A stretch of DNA of 64,000 nt, taken from positions 3,038,001 through 3,102,000 of the forward strand of contig AP022133.1 in the NCBI GenBank assembly GCA_014169315.1, written 5' to 3'. The translations under genes were made by a program, and so were the position numbers. The notes below the pieces were generated by a model. The model made no database searches and was not told the origin of the DNA. It saw only the letters and a program-made list of their open reading frames with translations. Shown here in pieces: positions 1-9,599 of the stretch. This DNA is from Enterobacter cloacae (lineage in GTDB: Bacteria; Pseudomonadota; Gammaproteobacteria; Enterobacterales; Enterobacteriaceae). How positions within the stretch are numbered: position 1 is the stretch's first letter; every line of letters begins with the position of its first letter.

Positions 1-145
1 GCGCCATGACCGCCCCAATTGTTAAAAATAAGTAAAATCATGATGCAGTATCTGACCGCCAGGCGGAAGTGAAAGTTACTCACAGGTCGATGAAAACTCT
101 GTATTATGGATTTTATGAATAGCAATTCGCATTAAGGAGCCCTGC

Positions 146-982
146 ATGGAACTGCTCGAAGAGCATCGTTGTTTTGAAGGTCGACAGCAGCGCTGGCGGC
201 ACGACTCCGCCGTACTGAACTGTGCCATGACGTTCAGCATTTTCCTGCCACCGACAAATGGCGACGTGAAGCCTCCGGTGCTGTTCTGGCTGTCAGGTTT
301 AACCTGCAATGATGAAAACTTCACCACCAAAGCGGGTGCGCAGCGTATTGCCGCCGAACTGGGTATCGCGCTGGTGATGCCGGACACCAGCCCGCGTGGG
401 GATGATGTCGCGGACGATGCCGGATACGATTTGGGCAAAGGTGCAGGGTTTTATCTGAACGCCACGGAACAACCGTGGGCGAGTCATTACCGCATGTATG
501 ATTACATTCGTGACGAGCTACCCGCACTGATTCAGGCTGAATTTGAGGTCAGTGACCGAAGTGCCATTAGCGGGCATTCAATGGGTGGACACGGAGCGTT
601 AATAATGGCGCTGAAAAACCCGGGGAAATACACCAGCGTGTCGGCCTTTGCGCCGATTGTGACCCCAACCCTGGTACCGTGGGGGCAGAAAGCATTTACC
701 CATTATCTGGGTAATGATGCCCAAAAATGGCAGGAATGGGATAGCAGTGTGCTGATGCTGGCAAGCCAGGCGGAAGATGCGATCCCGACGCTTATCGATC
801 AGGGTGATGCAGATCAGTTCCTCGCCGGGCAGTTACAACCCGCGGTACTGGCTGAAGCCGCGCGCCAGAAAGACTGGCCGCTAACGCTGCGTATTCAGCC
901 GGGGCATGACCACAGCTATTACTTTATTGCGTCGTTTATTGAGGATCATCTCCGCTTCCATGCGGAGCATTTGTTCGGGTAA
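146..982 (+). CDS. yeiG: S-formylglutathione hydrolase (YeiG/FghA)
   Basis: Cytosolic esterase of the esterase-D family that hydrolyses S-formylglutathione to formate and glutathione, the second step of glutathione-dependent formaldehyde detoxification. The 278-residue protein has the usual family length. The nucleophile elbow GHSMGGHGA places the catalytic serine at residue 145. A C-terminal PGHDHSYYF segment (His254 or His256) and an acidic residue near Asp223 can complete the triad. The ATG is preceded by a good ribosome-binding site (AAGGAG at 134-139). In E. coli this gene lies beside folE and cirA; here cirA follows convergently. Assignment of family is firm; the exact paralogue (yeiG rather than frmB) is inferred from the cirA-lysP neighbourhood. 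Confidence 0.93.
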   Translation: MELLEEHRCFEGRQQRWRHDSAVLNCAMTFSIFLPPTNGDVKPPVLFWLSGLTCNDENFTTKAGAQRIAAELGIALVMPDTSPRGDDVADDAGYDLGKGAGFYLNATEQPWASHYRMYDYIRDELPALIQAEFEVSDRSAISGHSMGGHGALIMALKNPGKYTSVSAFAPIVTPTLVPWGQKAFTHYLGNDAQKWQEWDSSVLMLASQAEDAIPTLIDQGDADQFLAGQLQPAVLAEAARQKDWPLTLRIQPGHDHSYYFIASFIEDHLRFHAEHLFG

Positions 983-984
983 GT

Positions 985-1029
985 GCGGTCTGATGCCCTT
1001 ACCCTGGCCCTCTCCCACTGGGAGAGGGA
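985..1029. repeat. Intergenic palindromic repeat, copy A
   Basis: A 45-base element between the convergent fghA and cirA genes, with the inner inverted repeat CCCTCTCCCACTGGGAGAGGG. It matches 47846-47890 (between rcsB and rcsC) with only a few mismatches, and both copies are followed by an ACAAAC stretch. The stem could serve as a terminator or transcript stabiliser for both genes. It resembles the dispersed CCCTCACCC...CCCTCTCCC repeats common between enterobacterial genes. Confidence 0.75.
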
Positions 1030-1058
1030 ACAAACATTAAAAACGGTACGTCAGTAAA

Positions 1059-3029
1059 TCAGAACTTATAATCCACACCTACAAAGTAACGGCGGCCATC
1101 TTCCGTGTAGCTGTAGTCGTCGCGGCTCAGATCTTTATCCAGCAGGTTTTGCACGCCCGCGCGCAGCTTCACGCTCTTCGTTGCCTGCCACGCGGCACCG
1201 GTATTCCAGACCACATAGCCACCCGGCGTTGCCGCGCCAGCAGTAAGCGCACGTTTCTCACCGGTATAGTTACCCTGAACGTAGAACGACCAGTCCTGGG
1301 TCGCCTTCCAGTCAACGGTACCGTTGGCGGTATGGAACGGCAGTTCGGACAGCGGTTTATTGCCACCGTTGCTGATATCACGTCCATCGTTGTAGGTGTA
1401 GTTCAGCGTCACTTTCCAGTCTTCAGCCACCGGGAACTTCAGCTCTGTCTCCACGCCACGAATACGCGCCTTGTTGACGTTGTAATAACGGAAAATAGGT
1501 TCACCGTCAGCGTTCAGGCCCACATAGTTCGGGTAGCTCTGTGCCTGGTTCACGTTAGCCGTACGGCTGATGCTGATACGGTCATCTACATCGTTCTGGA
1601 AAGTGGTAATACTGGCCTGCACGCCCTCTAACCAGCCCTCTTCCCCGCTGTAATACAGGCCAAGTTCGAAGCTTTCACTGGTTTCCGGTTTTAGATCCGG
1701 ATTACCGACAATTTCACAGGCTCCACGGCACGAACCGGTGACCCAGTCCGGGCTAAGCTGCAGCAGCGACGGGGCTTTAAACGCGGTTGCCCAGCCCCCT
1801 TTTACCGTCACGGTATCGGTCGCGTTGTAGACCAGATAGGCGCGCGGACTCCAGTGATCGCCGTAAGTTTCGTGGTCATCCATACGGATACCGGTCGTCA
1901 GCGCCAGCGGCTCAAAGATACGCCATTCGTCTTCGAGGAAGAGCGCGTACTGGCTTGCAGAGGTATTGCTGCTGGAGCCACCCGTCAGGTTAACCGGATC
2001 TTTCAGCTTGTCATGACGCCACTCACCGCCGAAGGTCAGGAGCTGGTTGATTTCACCCAGTGGCAGCACATATTTCCCGTCAACCGAGTTGCTCTCGGAG
2101 GTAATCGGGTTACTGTTACCCGGGTTTTTGTTATCAACCTTCTCGCCGTAAACTTTCAGTTCGCTATTACCCACGCCCCAGCGTCCATTGTGGCTCAGAG
2201 AGTAATTCTGGCGCTCAAGACGGTTTTTATCGAGGGAATCAGAGTCACGATCCTGACGATCAAAACCATAGCCCGCGGTAAAATCATGCTCTTCCGTTGG
2301 TGTCCAGGCGAACTCGACGTTAGCATCACGGCTGGTGAAGCCCTCGATACGTGGCGTTTCACCTGTGGCAGTGGTAGAAGATTTTTGCTGATCGTCTTTT
2401 TCTCGCTTCGAGAGGCTACCGTAGGCTTTCAGCCCCAGTACGCCGTCCACCAGCGGGCCGCTGGTATAGAACTGGCCGTTGTATGTGTCACCACGATCGC
2501 GGTGTTCCTGAATGGTGGAATCAGCGCTCAGGGTTCCCGTCCACTTCTGTCCAATTTTTTTGGTGATAATGTTCACCACGCCACCCAGCGCATCAGAACC
2601 GTAGAGTGAAGACATCGGCCCACGTACCACTTCGATGCGCTCAATGGCATCGACCGGTACCCAGTTCAGGTCAAAATCATTGTGGCGGAACACCGCATTG
2701 CGGGAGTTGACGCGTTTACCGTCAACCAGGATCAGCGTGTAGCTGCTGTCCAGACCACGAATACTTACCCCTTTACGGTTATCCCCTTCGTTTGTGAGCT
2801 GTACGCCTGGCACGTCCTGTAACACATCTTTCAGGTTCTGGACGGGTTTGCGCTGCAAGTCTTCCTGGGTAATGACGCTGATGCTTGCCGGTGCGTCTTT
2901 CAGGTTTTGCTCAGTCGCGGATGCCGTGACAACCAGAGTGTCACCAGATTCCGCTGCAATGACGGGCAGTGCCAGGGACATTGCGGACGCACAAAGTCCT
3001 CCCCTGACGAAGGGATTAAGCCTAAACAT
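1059..3029 (-). CDS. cirA: TonB-dependent catecholate siderophore receptor CirA
   Basis: Outer-membrane 22-strand barrel that imports iron loaded on catecholate siderophores and their linear breakdown products, energised by TonB; it is also a colicin I and catechol-cephalosporin entry route in E. coli. The 656 residues match the family. A Sec signal peptide of about 26 residues (ending PVIAA) is followed by a TonB box (DTLVVTA) and a plug domain with the [17 protein letters not shown] region. The protein ends in the aromatic residue of a typical barrel (DYKF). The start chosen is the methionine of MFRLNPF, which has a GGAG upstream and a proper signal peptide; an upstream in-frame ATG at 3149 would add 40 charged residues and overlap the promoter. 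A Fur-type box lies upstream. Confidence 0.95.
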   Translation of the reverse strand: MFRLNPFVRGGLCASAMSLALPVIAAESGDTLVVTASATEQNLKDAPASISVITQEDLQRKPVQNLKDVLQDVPGVQLTNEGDNRKGVSIRGLDSSYTLILVDGKRVNSRNAVFRHNDFDLNWVPVDAIERIEVVRGPMSSLYGSDALGGVVNIITKKIGQKWTGTLSADSTIQEHRDRGDTYNGQFYTSGPLVDGVLGLKAYGSLSKREKDDQQKSSTTATGETPRIEGFTSRDANVEFAWTPTEEHDFTAGYGFDRQDRDSDSLDKNRLERQNYSLSHNGRWGVGNSELKVYGEKVDNKNPGNSNPITSESNSVDGKYVLPLGEINQLLTFGGEWRHDKLKDPVNLTGGSSSNTSASQYALFLEDEWRIFEPLALTTGIRMDDHETYGDHWSPRAYLVYNATDTVTVKGGWATAFKAPSLLQLSPDWVTGSCRGACEIVGNPDLKPETSESFELGLYYSGEEGWLEGVQASITTFQNDVDDRISISRTANVNQAQSYPNYVGLNADGEPIFRYYNVNKARIRGVETELKFPVAEDWKVTLNYTYNDGRDISNGGNKPLSELPFHTANGTVDWKATQDWSFYVQGNYTGEKRALTAGAATPGGYVVWNTGAAWQATKSVKLRAGVQNLLDKDLSRDDYSYTEDGRRYFVGVDYKF

Positions 3030-3145
3030 TCCATATCTCCATGAGGTAAATACAACTAAATCAAATAATGATTGCTCACAGCGCCTTACTGTCCGCCCGC
3101 ATCTTCGGCAGGTCGGAGGACAACGTATTTTTAGATAACGATAAA

Positions 3146-3170
3146 GCAAACGATAATTATTATCAATTAA
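3146..3170 (-). promoter_or_regulatory. Fur box upstream of cirA
   Basis: The core GATAATTATTATC at 3152-3164 matches the Fur consensus GATAATGATAATCATTATC closely, and it lies about 120 bases upstream of the cirA start. Repression by Fe-Fur is the known control of cirA in E. coli. Confidence 0.8.
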
Positions 3171-3206
3171 ATTGTTAAAAATTATATCTGCTCTTCATAC
3201 TGCAGA

Positions 3207-3240
3207 GATAAAAAAGCCCGCTCAAATGAGCGGGCTAAAG
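3207..3240 (-). terminator. Rho-independent terminator of lysP
   Basis: Perfect stem AGCCCGCTC/GAGCGGGCT (3215-3236), followed on the minus strand by a T run. It sits immediately after the lysP stop codon and insulates cirA from lysP. Confidence 0.85.
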
Positions 3241-3253
3241 AGAGGAAGTGCGG

Positions 3254-4723
3254 TTATTTTCTAAATCGTTCCGGGAATTCCATTTCACTGTAGCGAACGA
3301 ATTGCGTTCCTTTCGTCAGTTTGTAGCCAAACCAGATGACCAGGAACAGCGGAATACCAATGTAAGTGGCCGTTACTGCACCCCAGTCAATGGTGTCCGC
3401 AAGGAAAGCTTCATAGTTCTGCCCCAGTGTAATAATCAGGCACAGAATGAAGGCGAAAATAGGTCCCAGCGGGAAGAAGCCTGAACGATACGGCAGGTTG
3501 TTAAGGTCATGACCCTGCATCACATAACCGCGACGGAAGCGGTAATGGCTGATAGCAATCCCCAGCCAGGCGATGAAGCCCGTCATGCCCGACGTGTTCA
3601 GCAGCCACAGATAAACTGTCTGGTTGCCGAACATCGAGGTCAGGAAGCACAGACCCGCAATCACAGTGGTAGCATACAGCGCGTTACGCGGTACGCCGCC
3701 ACGGGACAATTTCGCGAAGATGCGCGGCGCTTTACCGTCGCACGCCAGGGTGTAGAGCATACGGGTTGAGGCGTACATACCGGAGTTACCCGCAGACAGC
3801 ACCGCAGTCAGGATAACGGCGTTCATCACCGCCGCCGCAGAGAGCAGACCCGCGTGCTGGAAGACCAGCGTAAACGGACTCACGCTGATGTCTTTCACAT
3901 CATTACGCAGCAGGCTCGGATCGGTATAAGGAATGATCAGGCTGATAATCAGAATAGCGAACACATAGAACAGCAGGATACGCCAGAACACCTGACGCAC
4001 CGCGCGCGGAATGTTTTTCTCTGGATCTTCAGATTCACCTGCGGCGATGCCGATAAGCTCTGTCCCCTGGAAGGAGAAGCCGACAATCATCGCCACGCCA
4101 ATCATCGCCGAAAGCCCACCCGCAAACGGGGCATCACCTATCGTCCAGTTGCTCCAGCCCGCAGGCTCTGCACCTTTGAAAATACCCACGATCATCGCCA
4201 CACCAACGACGATAAAGATGATGACCGTCGCCACTTTGATCAGCGAGAACCAGTACTCTGCTTCACCAAAGCCACGCACGGAGATGTAGTTCAGCAAGAA
4301 GATCACCACCAGGAACAGCGCACTCCAGATCCAGCCTGGGGTATCCGGGAACCACCAGGTCATCACCAGCTGTGCGGCGACCAGGTCAACAGCGATAGTC
4401 ACCGCCCAGTTGTACCAGTAGTTCCAGCCCAGTGCGAAACCGAAACCTTCTTCAACGTATTTTTGACCGTAGGTCGAAAACGACCCCGACACTGGCATGT
4501 ATGCTGCCAGTTCGCCCAGACTGGTCATCAGGAAGTACACCATCAGGCCAATCAGGATATAAGAGAAAAGAGCCCCGCCCGGGCCAGCTGCTGAAATCGT
4601 TGCACCGGAGGCAACGAAAAGACCTGTACCGATTGAACCGCCGATGGCGATCATCGTCAGGTGGCGCGCTTTAAGTGCGCGACGTAACGTGGGCGCTTCT
4701 GTGGTTTTAATTTCTGAAACCAT
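3254..4723 (-). CDS. lysP: Lysine-specific permease LysP
   Basis: Inner-membrane amino-acid/proton symporter of the APC superfamily. It takes up L-lysine and, in E. coli, also holds the acid-stress activator CadC inactive when lysine is scarce. The protein is 489 residues, the same length as E. coli LysP, with about 12 hydrophobic segments. The helix-1 signature IAIGGSIGTGLF near residues 26-37 is the substrate-binding glycine-rich turn of the family. N-terminus MVSEIKTTEAPTLRR is typical. It is monocistronic, with its own terminator downstream, and is transcribed in the same direction as cirA and yeiE. Confidence 0.95.
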   Translation of the reverse strand: MVSEIKTTEAPTLRRALKARHLTMIAIGGSIGTGLFVASGATISAAGPGGALFSYILIGLMVYFLMTSLGELAAYMPVSGSFSTYGQKYVEEGFGFALGWNYWYNWAVTIAVDLVAAQLVMTWWFPDTPGWIWSALFLVVIFLLNYISVRGFGEAEYWFSLIKVATVIIFIVVGVAMIVGIFKGAEPAGWSNWTIGDAPFAGGLSAMIGVAMIVGFSFQGTELIGIAAGESEDPEKNIPRAVRQVFWRILLFYVFAILIISLIIPYTDPSLLRNDVKDISVSPFTLVFQHAGLLSAAAVMNAVILTAVLSAGNSGMYASTRMLYTLACDGKAPRIFAKLSRGGVPRNALYATTVIAGLCFLTSMFGNQTVYLWLLNTSGMTGFIAWLGIAISHYRFRRGYVMQGHDLNNLPYRSGFFPLGPIFAFILCLIITLGQNYEAFLADTIDWGAVTATYIGIPLFLVIWFGYKLTKGTQFVRYSEMEFPERFRK

Positions 4724-4883
4724 GTGAAAATGCTGTCCATCTAATAAATGAGGCGCGATTGTAGCAGACGATACGCGTTCATTCTGGCAGAAATACTCTG
4801 TTATAAGAGAGCTTCATGACTCGGCCAGGATTATAAGCAAAGTATGAATTCGGTCTTTCCCCTCTCCCCTTTTGTGCGAGTGC

Positions 4884-5750
4884 TCAGATCTCGCAATAAC
4901 GTAAAAAACGCTGCAGCGAACTGGAAAGGTGTTTCTGACGATGATGGATGCACCACAGCGTGCGTACCAGCTTTGGCAGTGGAACCGCAATTTCAACCAG
5001 CGTACCGGCTTCAAGCTGTTCAGCAATCACCCGCCGGGAAAGACAGCTGATCCCCAGGCCATGACGCACCGCATGCTTGATTGCCTCAGAGTTACCCAGC
5101 CCCATACCCAGCTGGAAATGAGGCAGATGTGACAGCAACACATAATCGACAATTTCACGCGTGCCGGAACCTTGCTCACGCAGGATCCACTGCGCCTGTG
5201 AAAGGCGCTCAAGCGTCACCTCCCCCTGCAGTAAAGAAGAGGCCGGAGAAGCAAAGACCACCAGCTCATCTTCCAGCCAGGGTTCAGCAATGATATCCAC
5301 GTTATGGCACGGCCCTTCGATGAGACCAATGTCCACGCGAAAATCGATCACCGCATTGATCACATCCTGGCTATTGCCGACGCTCATCTCCAGCGGCAAG
5401 GTCGGGAAGTCACGACGATAGCGGGCAATCACTTCCGGCAGAATGTAGTTACCGATTGTGCTACTGGCATAAACGCGGATTGCGCCGTTGTCTTCGCGAA
5501 ACAGCTGTTCTATTTCAGTGGCCTGCTCCAGCAGCGCCAGCGCACGTGGATAAAGCAAGCGACCGTGTTCATTGACCACCAGACGCTTCCCTACCCTGTC
5601 GAAAAGCTGCACGCCCAGCTGCCCTTCGAGATCGGTCAGGGCGGCGCTGACCGCAGACTGAGAGAGAGCCAGCATCAGTGAGGCCTGGGTCGTCGACCCG
5701 CTTTTCAGCACTTCGGCAAAAACTTCCAGCTGACGCAATGTAATGTGCAT
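4884..5750 (-). CDS. yeiE: LysR-family transcriptional regulator YeiE
   Basis: DNA-binding regulator. The N-terminal winged helix-turn-helix (residues about 4-63, [17 protein letters not shown] and [13 protein letters not shown]) is followed by a periplasmic-binding-protein-like effector domain. The 288-residue length is normal. It lies divergently from yeiH across 98 bases that carry a strong palindrome, the usual arrangement for a LysR regulator and its target. Work on enterobacterial YeiE has linked it to sulfite response and iron homeostasis, and YeiH to sulfite export; I did not verify ligand residues here. The ATG with N-terminus [11 protein letters not shown] is the family-conserved start. 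Confidence 0.9.
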   Translation of the reverse strand: MHITLRQLEVFAEVLKSGSTTQASLMLALSQSAVSAALTDLEGQLGVQLFDRVGKRLVVNEHGRLLYPRALALLEQATEIEQLFREDNGAIRVYASSTIGNYILPEVIARYRRDFPTLPLEMSVGNSQDVINAVIDFRVDIGLIEGPCHNVDIIAEPWLEDELVVFASPASSLLQGEVTLERLSQAQWILREQGSGTREIVDYVLLSHLPHFQLGMGLGNSEAIKHAVRHGLGISCLSRRVIAEQLEAGTLVEIAVPLPKLVRTLWCIHHRQKHLSSSLQRFLRYCEI

Positions 5751-5771
5751 GGTTGCTTACCACTTATAAAG

Positions 5772-5795
5772 ATTGATTATAAATATATAATCAAT
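5772..5795. promoter_or_regulatory. Palindromic operator between yeiE and yeiH
   Basis: Perfect 10-base inverted arms ATTGATTATA/TATAATCAAT separated by AATA, centred between the two divergent starts. The size and A/T-rich ends fit a LysR recognition site (T-N11-A type). YeiE is the obvious candidate binder. The palindrome is seen directly; the binder is inferred. Confidence 0.75.
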
Positions 5796-5848
5796 TTTAT
5801 TTTTAAACCAGAGCACCGTAACCTTTTAGCCAGAGAAAGGAGAAGGTT

Positions 5849-6895
5849 ATGACAGAACTCACCCTACAGAATCACCGAACAGTGTGGCACTTCGTGCCGG
5901 GTCTGGCGCTTAGCGCCGTCGTCACGGGCGTGGCATTATGGGGCGGCAGCATTCCGGCCATCGCAGGCGCAGGGTTTAGCGCCTTAACGCTGGCCATTTT
6001 GCTCGGCATGGTCGTCGGCAACACCGTTTACCCACACATCTGGAAATCCTGCGATGGCGGTGTGATTTTCGCCAAGCAACATCTGCTGCGCCTGGGCATT
6101 ATTCTTTACGGCTTCCGCCTTACCTTTTCGCAGATTGCGGATGTCGGCATCAGCGGAATAGCCATCGACGTGCTGACGCTGACCAGTACCTTCTTACTGG
6201 CGTGCTTTATCGGCCAGAAAGTGTTCGGGCTGGACAAACAAACCAGCTGGTTGATTGGTGCAGGTAGCAGTATCTGCGGGGCTGCGGCGGTGCTGGCAAC
6301 TGAACCTGTCGTGAAGGCGGAATCCAGCAAAGTGACAGTGGCCGTCGCGACTGTGGTGATCTTCGGTACGCTGGCGATTTTCCTCTACCCGGCCATGTAC
6401 CCGCTGGTTGCTCACTGGTTTAGCCCGGAAACCTACGGCATCTATATTGGTTCGACCATGCATGAAGTGGCGCAGGTGGTCGCGGCAGGTCACGCCATTA
6501 ACCCCGAGGCGGAAAACGCGGCTGTTATTGCCAAAATGCTTCGCGTCATGATGCTGGCCCCGTTCCTGATTATCCTGGCCGCGCGGGTGAAACAGCTTGC
6601 TCCGGCAGGAAGTAACCAGAAAAGCAAAATCACGATCCCCTGGTTTGCGATCCTGTTTATCGTGGTCGCGGTCTTTAACTCTTTCCACCTGCTGCCGAAA
6701 TCCGTAGTCGATATGCTGGTCACGCTGGATACCGTATTGCTGGCGATGGCGATGGCGGCGCTGGGGGTAACCACTCATGTCAGCGCGCTGAAAAAAGCCG
6801 GTGCGAAGCCGCTGCTGATGGCGCTGGTACTCTTCATCTGGTTGATTGTCGGCGGTGGCGCGATTAACCTCGCGGTTCACAGCCTGATGGCATAA
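5849..6895 (+). CDS. yeiH: YeiH/UPF0324 family membrane transporter, putative sulfite exporter
   Basis: Integral inner-membrane protein of the UPF0324 (Cons_hypoth698) family, 348 residues with about ten hydrophobic segments and a conserved central GAGSSICGAAAV motif (about residues 137-148), followed by a GSTMHEVAQVVAAG motif. The family is thought to export small anions; sulfite is proposed because of its tie to YeiE. No biochemical residue in the sequence settles the substrate. The start is fixed by an excellent ribosome-binding site (AAAGGAGAAGG) just upstream. It is divergent from yeiE and co-directional with nfo, 64 bases downstream. Confidence 0.85.
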   Translation: MTELTLQNHRTVWHFVPGLALSAVVTGVALWGGSIPAIAGAGFSALTLAILLGMVVGNTVYPHIWKSCDGGVIFAKQHLLRLGIILYGFRLTFSQIADVGISGIAIDVLTLTSTFLLACFIGQKVFGLDKQTSWLIGAGSSICGAAAVLATEPVVKAESSKVTVAVATVVIFGTLAIFLYPAMYPLVAHWFSPETYGIYIGSTMHEVAQVVAAGHAINPEAENAAVIAKMLRVMMLAPFLIILAARVKQLAPAGSNQKSKITIPWFAILFIVVAVFNSFHLLPKSVVDMLVTLDTVLLAMAMAALGVTTHVSALKKAGAKPLLMALVLFIWLIVGGGAINLAVHSLMA

Positions 6896-6909
6896 ACCAC
6901 TACATCCTT

Positions 6910-6952
6910 CTCCTGTTAACCCGCTATCATAAGCATTTAGGGTTAACAGGAG
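6910..6952 (+). promoter_or_regulatory. 13-bp perfect inverted repeat covering the nfo ribosome-binding site
   Basis: CTCCTGTTAACCC (6910-6922) and GGGTTAACAGGAG (6940-6952) are exact reverse complements with a 17-base spacer. The right arm contains the Shine-Dalgarno AGGAG of nfo, seven bases before its ATG. A transcript read through from yeiH would fold the site into a hairpin and hide it. It could instead be a protein operator. Function is inferred. Confidence 0.6.
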
Positions 6953-6959
6953 TTCTTTT

Positions 6960-7817
6960 ATGAAATATGTTGGAGCGCACGTCAGCGCTGCAGGTGGCCT
7001 TGCAAATGCCGCCATTCGCGCCGCCGAAATCGAGGCGACCGCTTTCGCCCTGTTCACCAAAAATCAGCGCCAGTGGCATGCGGCACCGCTCACCACAGAA
7101 GTGATTGATGATTTCAAAGCCGCCTGTGAGAAATACCATTTTGGACCAGGCCAGATCCTTCCCCACGACAGCTACCTGATTAACCTCGGTCATCCGGTTG
7201 AAGAAGCTCTGGAGAAATCCCGTGAAGCCTTTCTTGATGAAATCCAGCGCTGCGAACAGCTGGGGTTAACGCTGCTGAACTTCCATCCTGGCAGCCATCT
7301 GATGCAGATTGACGAAGATGCTTGTCTGGCTCGTATTGCGGAGTCCATCAACATCACCCTGGATAAAACCAAAGGCGTGACGGCGGTGATTGAAAATACC
7401 GCCGGTCAGGGCAGCAACCTCGGCTTTAAGTTCGAACATCTGGCGGCCATCATCGACGGCGTGGAAGATAAATCCCGCGTGGGTGTATGTATTGATACCT
7501 GCCACGCCTTTGCCGCCGGTTATGATCTGCGCACCCGCGACGAGACGAAAAAAACCTTCGCCGAGTTTGAACGCATTGTCGGTTTTAAATACCTGCGCGG
7601 TATGCACTTAAACGACGCAAAGAGTGATTTTGGCAGCCGTGTAGACCGTCACCACAGCCTGGGTGAGGGCAATATTGGCCATGATGCTTTCCGCTTTATC
7701 ATGCAGGACGCCCGCTTTGACGGTATTCCAATGGTGCTGGAAACCATCAATCCGGATATCTGGGCAGAAGAAATCGCCTGGCTGAAAGCGCAGCAAATCA
7801 CAGAACAAATGGCATAA
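6960..7817 (+). CDS. nfo: Endonuclease IV (apurinic/apyrimidinic endonuclease)
   Basis: Zinc-dependent (three-metal) AP endonuclease and 3'-repair diesterase of base excision repair, part of the superoxide (SoxRS) response in E. coli. The protein is 285 residues, as in E. coli Nfo. Metal ligand motifs of the TIM barrel are present: the LNFHPGSH segment (about residues 103-110), VIENTAG (about 143-149), [13 protein letters not shown] (about 178-190) and the [22 protein letters not shown] stretch. N-terminus [13 protein letters not shown] is family-typical. The ribosome-binding site is embedded in the inverted repeat described separately, and a strong terminator follows. Confidence 0.96.
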   Translation: MKYVGAHVSAAGGLANAAIRAAEIEATAFALFTKNQRQWHAAPLTTEVIDDFKAACEKYHFGPGQILPHDSYLINLGHPVEEALEKSREAFLDEIQRCEQLGLTLLNFHPGSHLMQIDEDACLARIAESINITLDKTKGVTAVIENTAGQGSNLGFKFEHLAAIIDGVEDKSRVGVCIDTCHAFAAGYDLRTRDETKKTFAEFERIVGFKYLRGMHLNDAKSDFGSRVDRHHSLGEGNIGHDAFRFIMQDARFDGIPMVLETINPDIWAEEIAWLKAQQITEQMA

Positions 7818-7853
7818 AAAAAGCCGGGTTGCATAAGCACCCGGCTTTTTTGT
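7815..7853 (+). terminator. Terminator between nfo and fruA
   Basis: Stem AAGCCGGGT.../ACCCGGCTT with a short ATAA-containing loop, flanked by A and T runs on both sides, so it can serve nfo (+) and, read in the other direction, lies 42 bases beyond the fruA stop. Confidence 0.85.
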
Positions 7854-7894
7854 CGGTCGGGTAAAGCGACACCGCTACCCGACATTCATTTCTT

Positions 7895-9583
7895 TTAAGC
7901 CGCTTTAGCAGCAACCGCTTCTGCTTCCGGGCGCTTCAGCACCGCGTAAGACAGACCTGCCACCAGCGTACCGGCAACAATCGCCATCAGGTAACCCAGT
8001 ACCGGGGTAATTGCGCCAGGGATCAGCAGAACAAACAGACCACCGTGCGGAGCCATCAGTTTCGCGCCAATCGCCATCGAGATAGCACCAGTCACCGCAC
8101 CACCCACGATACAGCAAGGCAGTACACGCATTGGATCACGTGCTGCGAACGGAATCGCCCCTTCGGTGATGAAGCACAGACCCAGCACCAGCGCCGCTTT
8201 ACCCCCTTCCTGCTGCGCTTTGTCAAACTTACGACGCGCAACGATAGTGGCCAGCCCCAGTGCCAGCGGTGGCACCATACCTGCCGCCATGATGGCCGCC
8301 ATCGGTGCATAGGTCTGAGTACTCAACAGGCCGACACCAAAAGCGTATGCCGCTTTGTTTACCGGGCCGCCCATATCGGTACACATCATGCCACCGAGGA
8401 TTGCACCCAGCAGAACCGCGTTCGCCGTGCCCATCGTTTGCAGCCAGTGGGTCAGACCCGCCAGGATACCCGCAACCGGTTTACCAATCAGGTAAATCAT
8501 CGCCAGACCGACCACCAGGCTGGAAATCAGCGGGATGATCAGGATCGGTTTCAGCGCTTCCATACTTTGCGGCAGTTTCAGCTTCGAGCTGATAAGCTTC
8601 GCGACGTAACCTGCCAGGAAGCCCGCAATAATCCCGCCGATAAAGCCGGAACCGGTGCTCACTGCCAGCATACCGCCGATCAGACCCGGCGTCAGGCCAG
8701 GACGGTCAGCGATGGAGAACGCAATAAAACCTGCCAGTACGGGCACCATCAGCGCGAACGCGGAGCCACCACCAATCTGCATTAACGCCGCCGCCAGAGT
8801 CCCTTGTTCTTTAAACGCCGTAATACCAAATGCGAAGGAAAGTGCGATACACAGACCACCTGCCACCACCATCGGCAGCATGTAGGAGACGCCGGTCAGC
8901 AGGTGGCGGTAAGCCCCCGCAGACTCTTTCTTACCTTCGGTCGCCGCCTGAGCGCTACCGGTTGCCTGGTAAGGCTTCGCTTCTGCCAGTGCTTTATCAA
9001 ACTCCTGAGCCGTCTTTTTCAGCGCCAGGCCGGTAGAGGTGCGGTACATCGGCTTACCGGCGAATTTCGCCAGATCCACTTCGATGTCTGCCGCCACAAT
9101 CACCAGATCGGCCTCAGCCACTTCTTCAGGGGTGATAGCATTACCCGCGCCCACGGAACCGCGCGTTTCAACTTTTACCCACCAGCCACGTTTTTTCGCT
9201 TCGGTTTCAATCGCTTCAGCCGCCATAAAGGTATGGGCTACGCCTGTTGGGCAAGCCGTTACCGCCACAACGCGTTTCGGACCGGAAGCCGCAGCCGGAG
9301 CCGCAGCAACAGGTACGCTATAGACAGACGCATGGCCTTTCGCTTCGCTCAGGAACAGTTCCGGATGCGCAACTGCGCGATTAATATCGCCCAGCCACAC
9401 TTTTTTGCCGTTCAGCGCGCTATCAGCCGGGAGCTTATCGCCCAGAACAATCGCCAGTTCGGCTTCGCCCGGGTTATCGGTAATCTCCAGATGTGTTTTG
9501 TTCGCCGCCGCTCCCAGCAAAGTCTTCGCCATATAGGCACGAGCCTGTCCGAGACCGGAGTCAATGATCAGCAGCGTTTTCAT
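7895..9583 (-). CDS. fruA: Fructose-specific PTS enzyme IIB'BC
   Basis: Membrane component of the fructose phosphotransferase system: imports fructose and delivers fructose 1-phosphate. Domain order is an N-terminal degenerate IIB' (residues about 1-95), an Ala/Pro linker, the active IIB domain with phosphocysteine Cys111 in ACPTGVAHTFM, and a C-terminal IIC membrane domain (about 225-550). The length of 562 residues is standard. It is the last gene of fruBKA; 16 bases separate it from fruK. Phosphate flows from FruB through Cys111 to sugar. Regulated with the operon by Cra. Confidence 0.96.
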   Translation of the reverse strand: MKTLLIIDSGLGQARAYMAKTLLGAAANKTHLEITDNPGEAELAIVLGDKLPADSALNGKKVWLGDINRAVAHPELFLSEAKGHASVYSVPVAAAPAAASGPKRVVAVTACPTGVAHTFMAAEAIETEAKKRGWWVKVETRGSVGAGNAITPEEVAEADLVIVAADIEVDLAKFAGKPMYRTSTGLALKKTAQEFDKALAEAKPYQATGSAQAATEGKKESAGAYRHLLTGVSYMLPMVVAGGLCIALSFAFGITAFKEQGTLAAALMQIGGGSAFALMVPVLAGFIAFSIADRPGLTPGLIGGMLAVSTGSGFIGGIIAGFLAGYVAKLISSKLKLPQSMEALKPILIIPLISSLVVGLAMIYLIGKPVAGILAGLTHWLQTMGTANAVLLGAILGGMMCTDMGGPVNKAAYAFGVGLLSTQTYAPMAAIMAAGMVPPLALGLATIVARRKFDKAQQEGGKAALVLGLCFITEGAIPFAARDPMRVLPCCIVGGAVTGAISMAIGAKLMAPHGGLFVLLIPGAITPVLGYLMAIVAGTLVAGLSYAVLKRPEAEAVAAKAA

Positions 9584-9599
9584 TATTCCTCTCCTGCTG

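Noticed and set aside
1..145. Possible folE remnant or divergent gene at the left edge
   Set aside because: The 145 bases before fghA show promoter-like DNA but no recognisable N-terminus of FolE on the minus strand; the gene must begin beyond the window.
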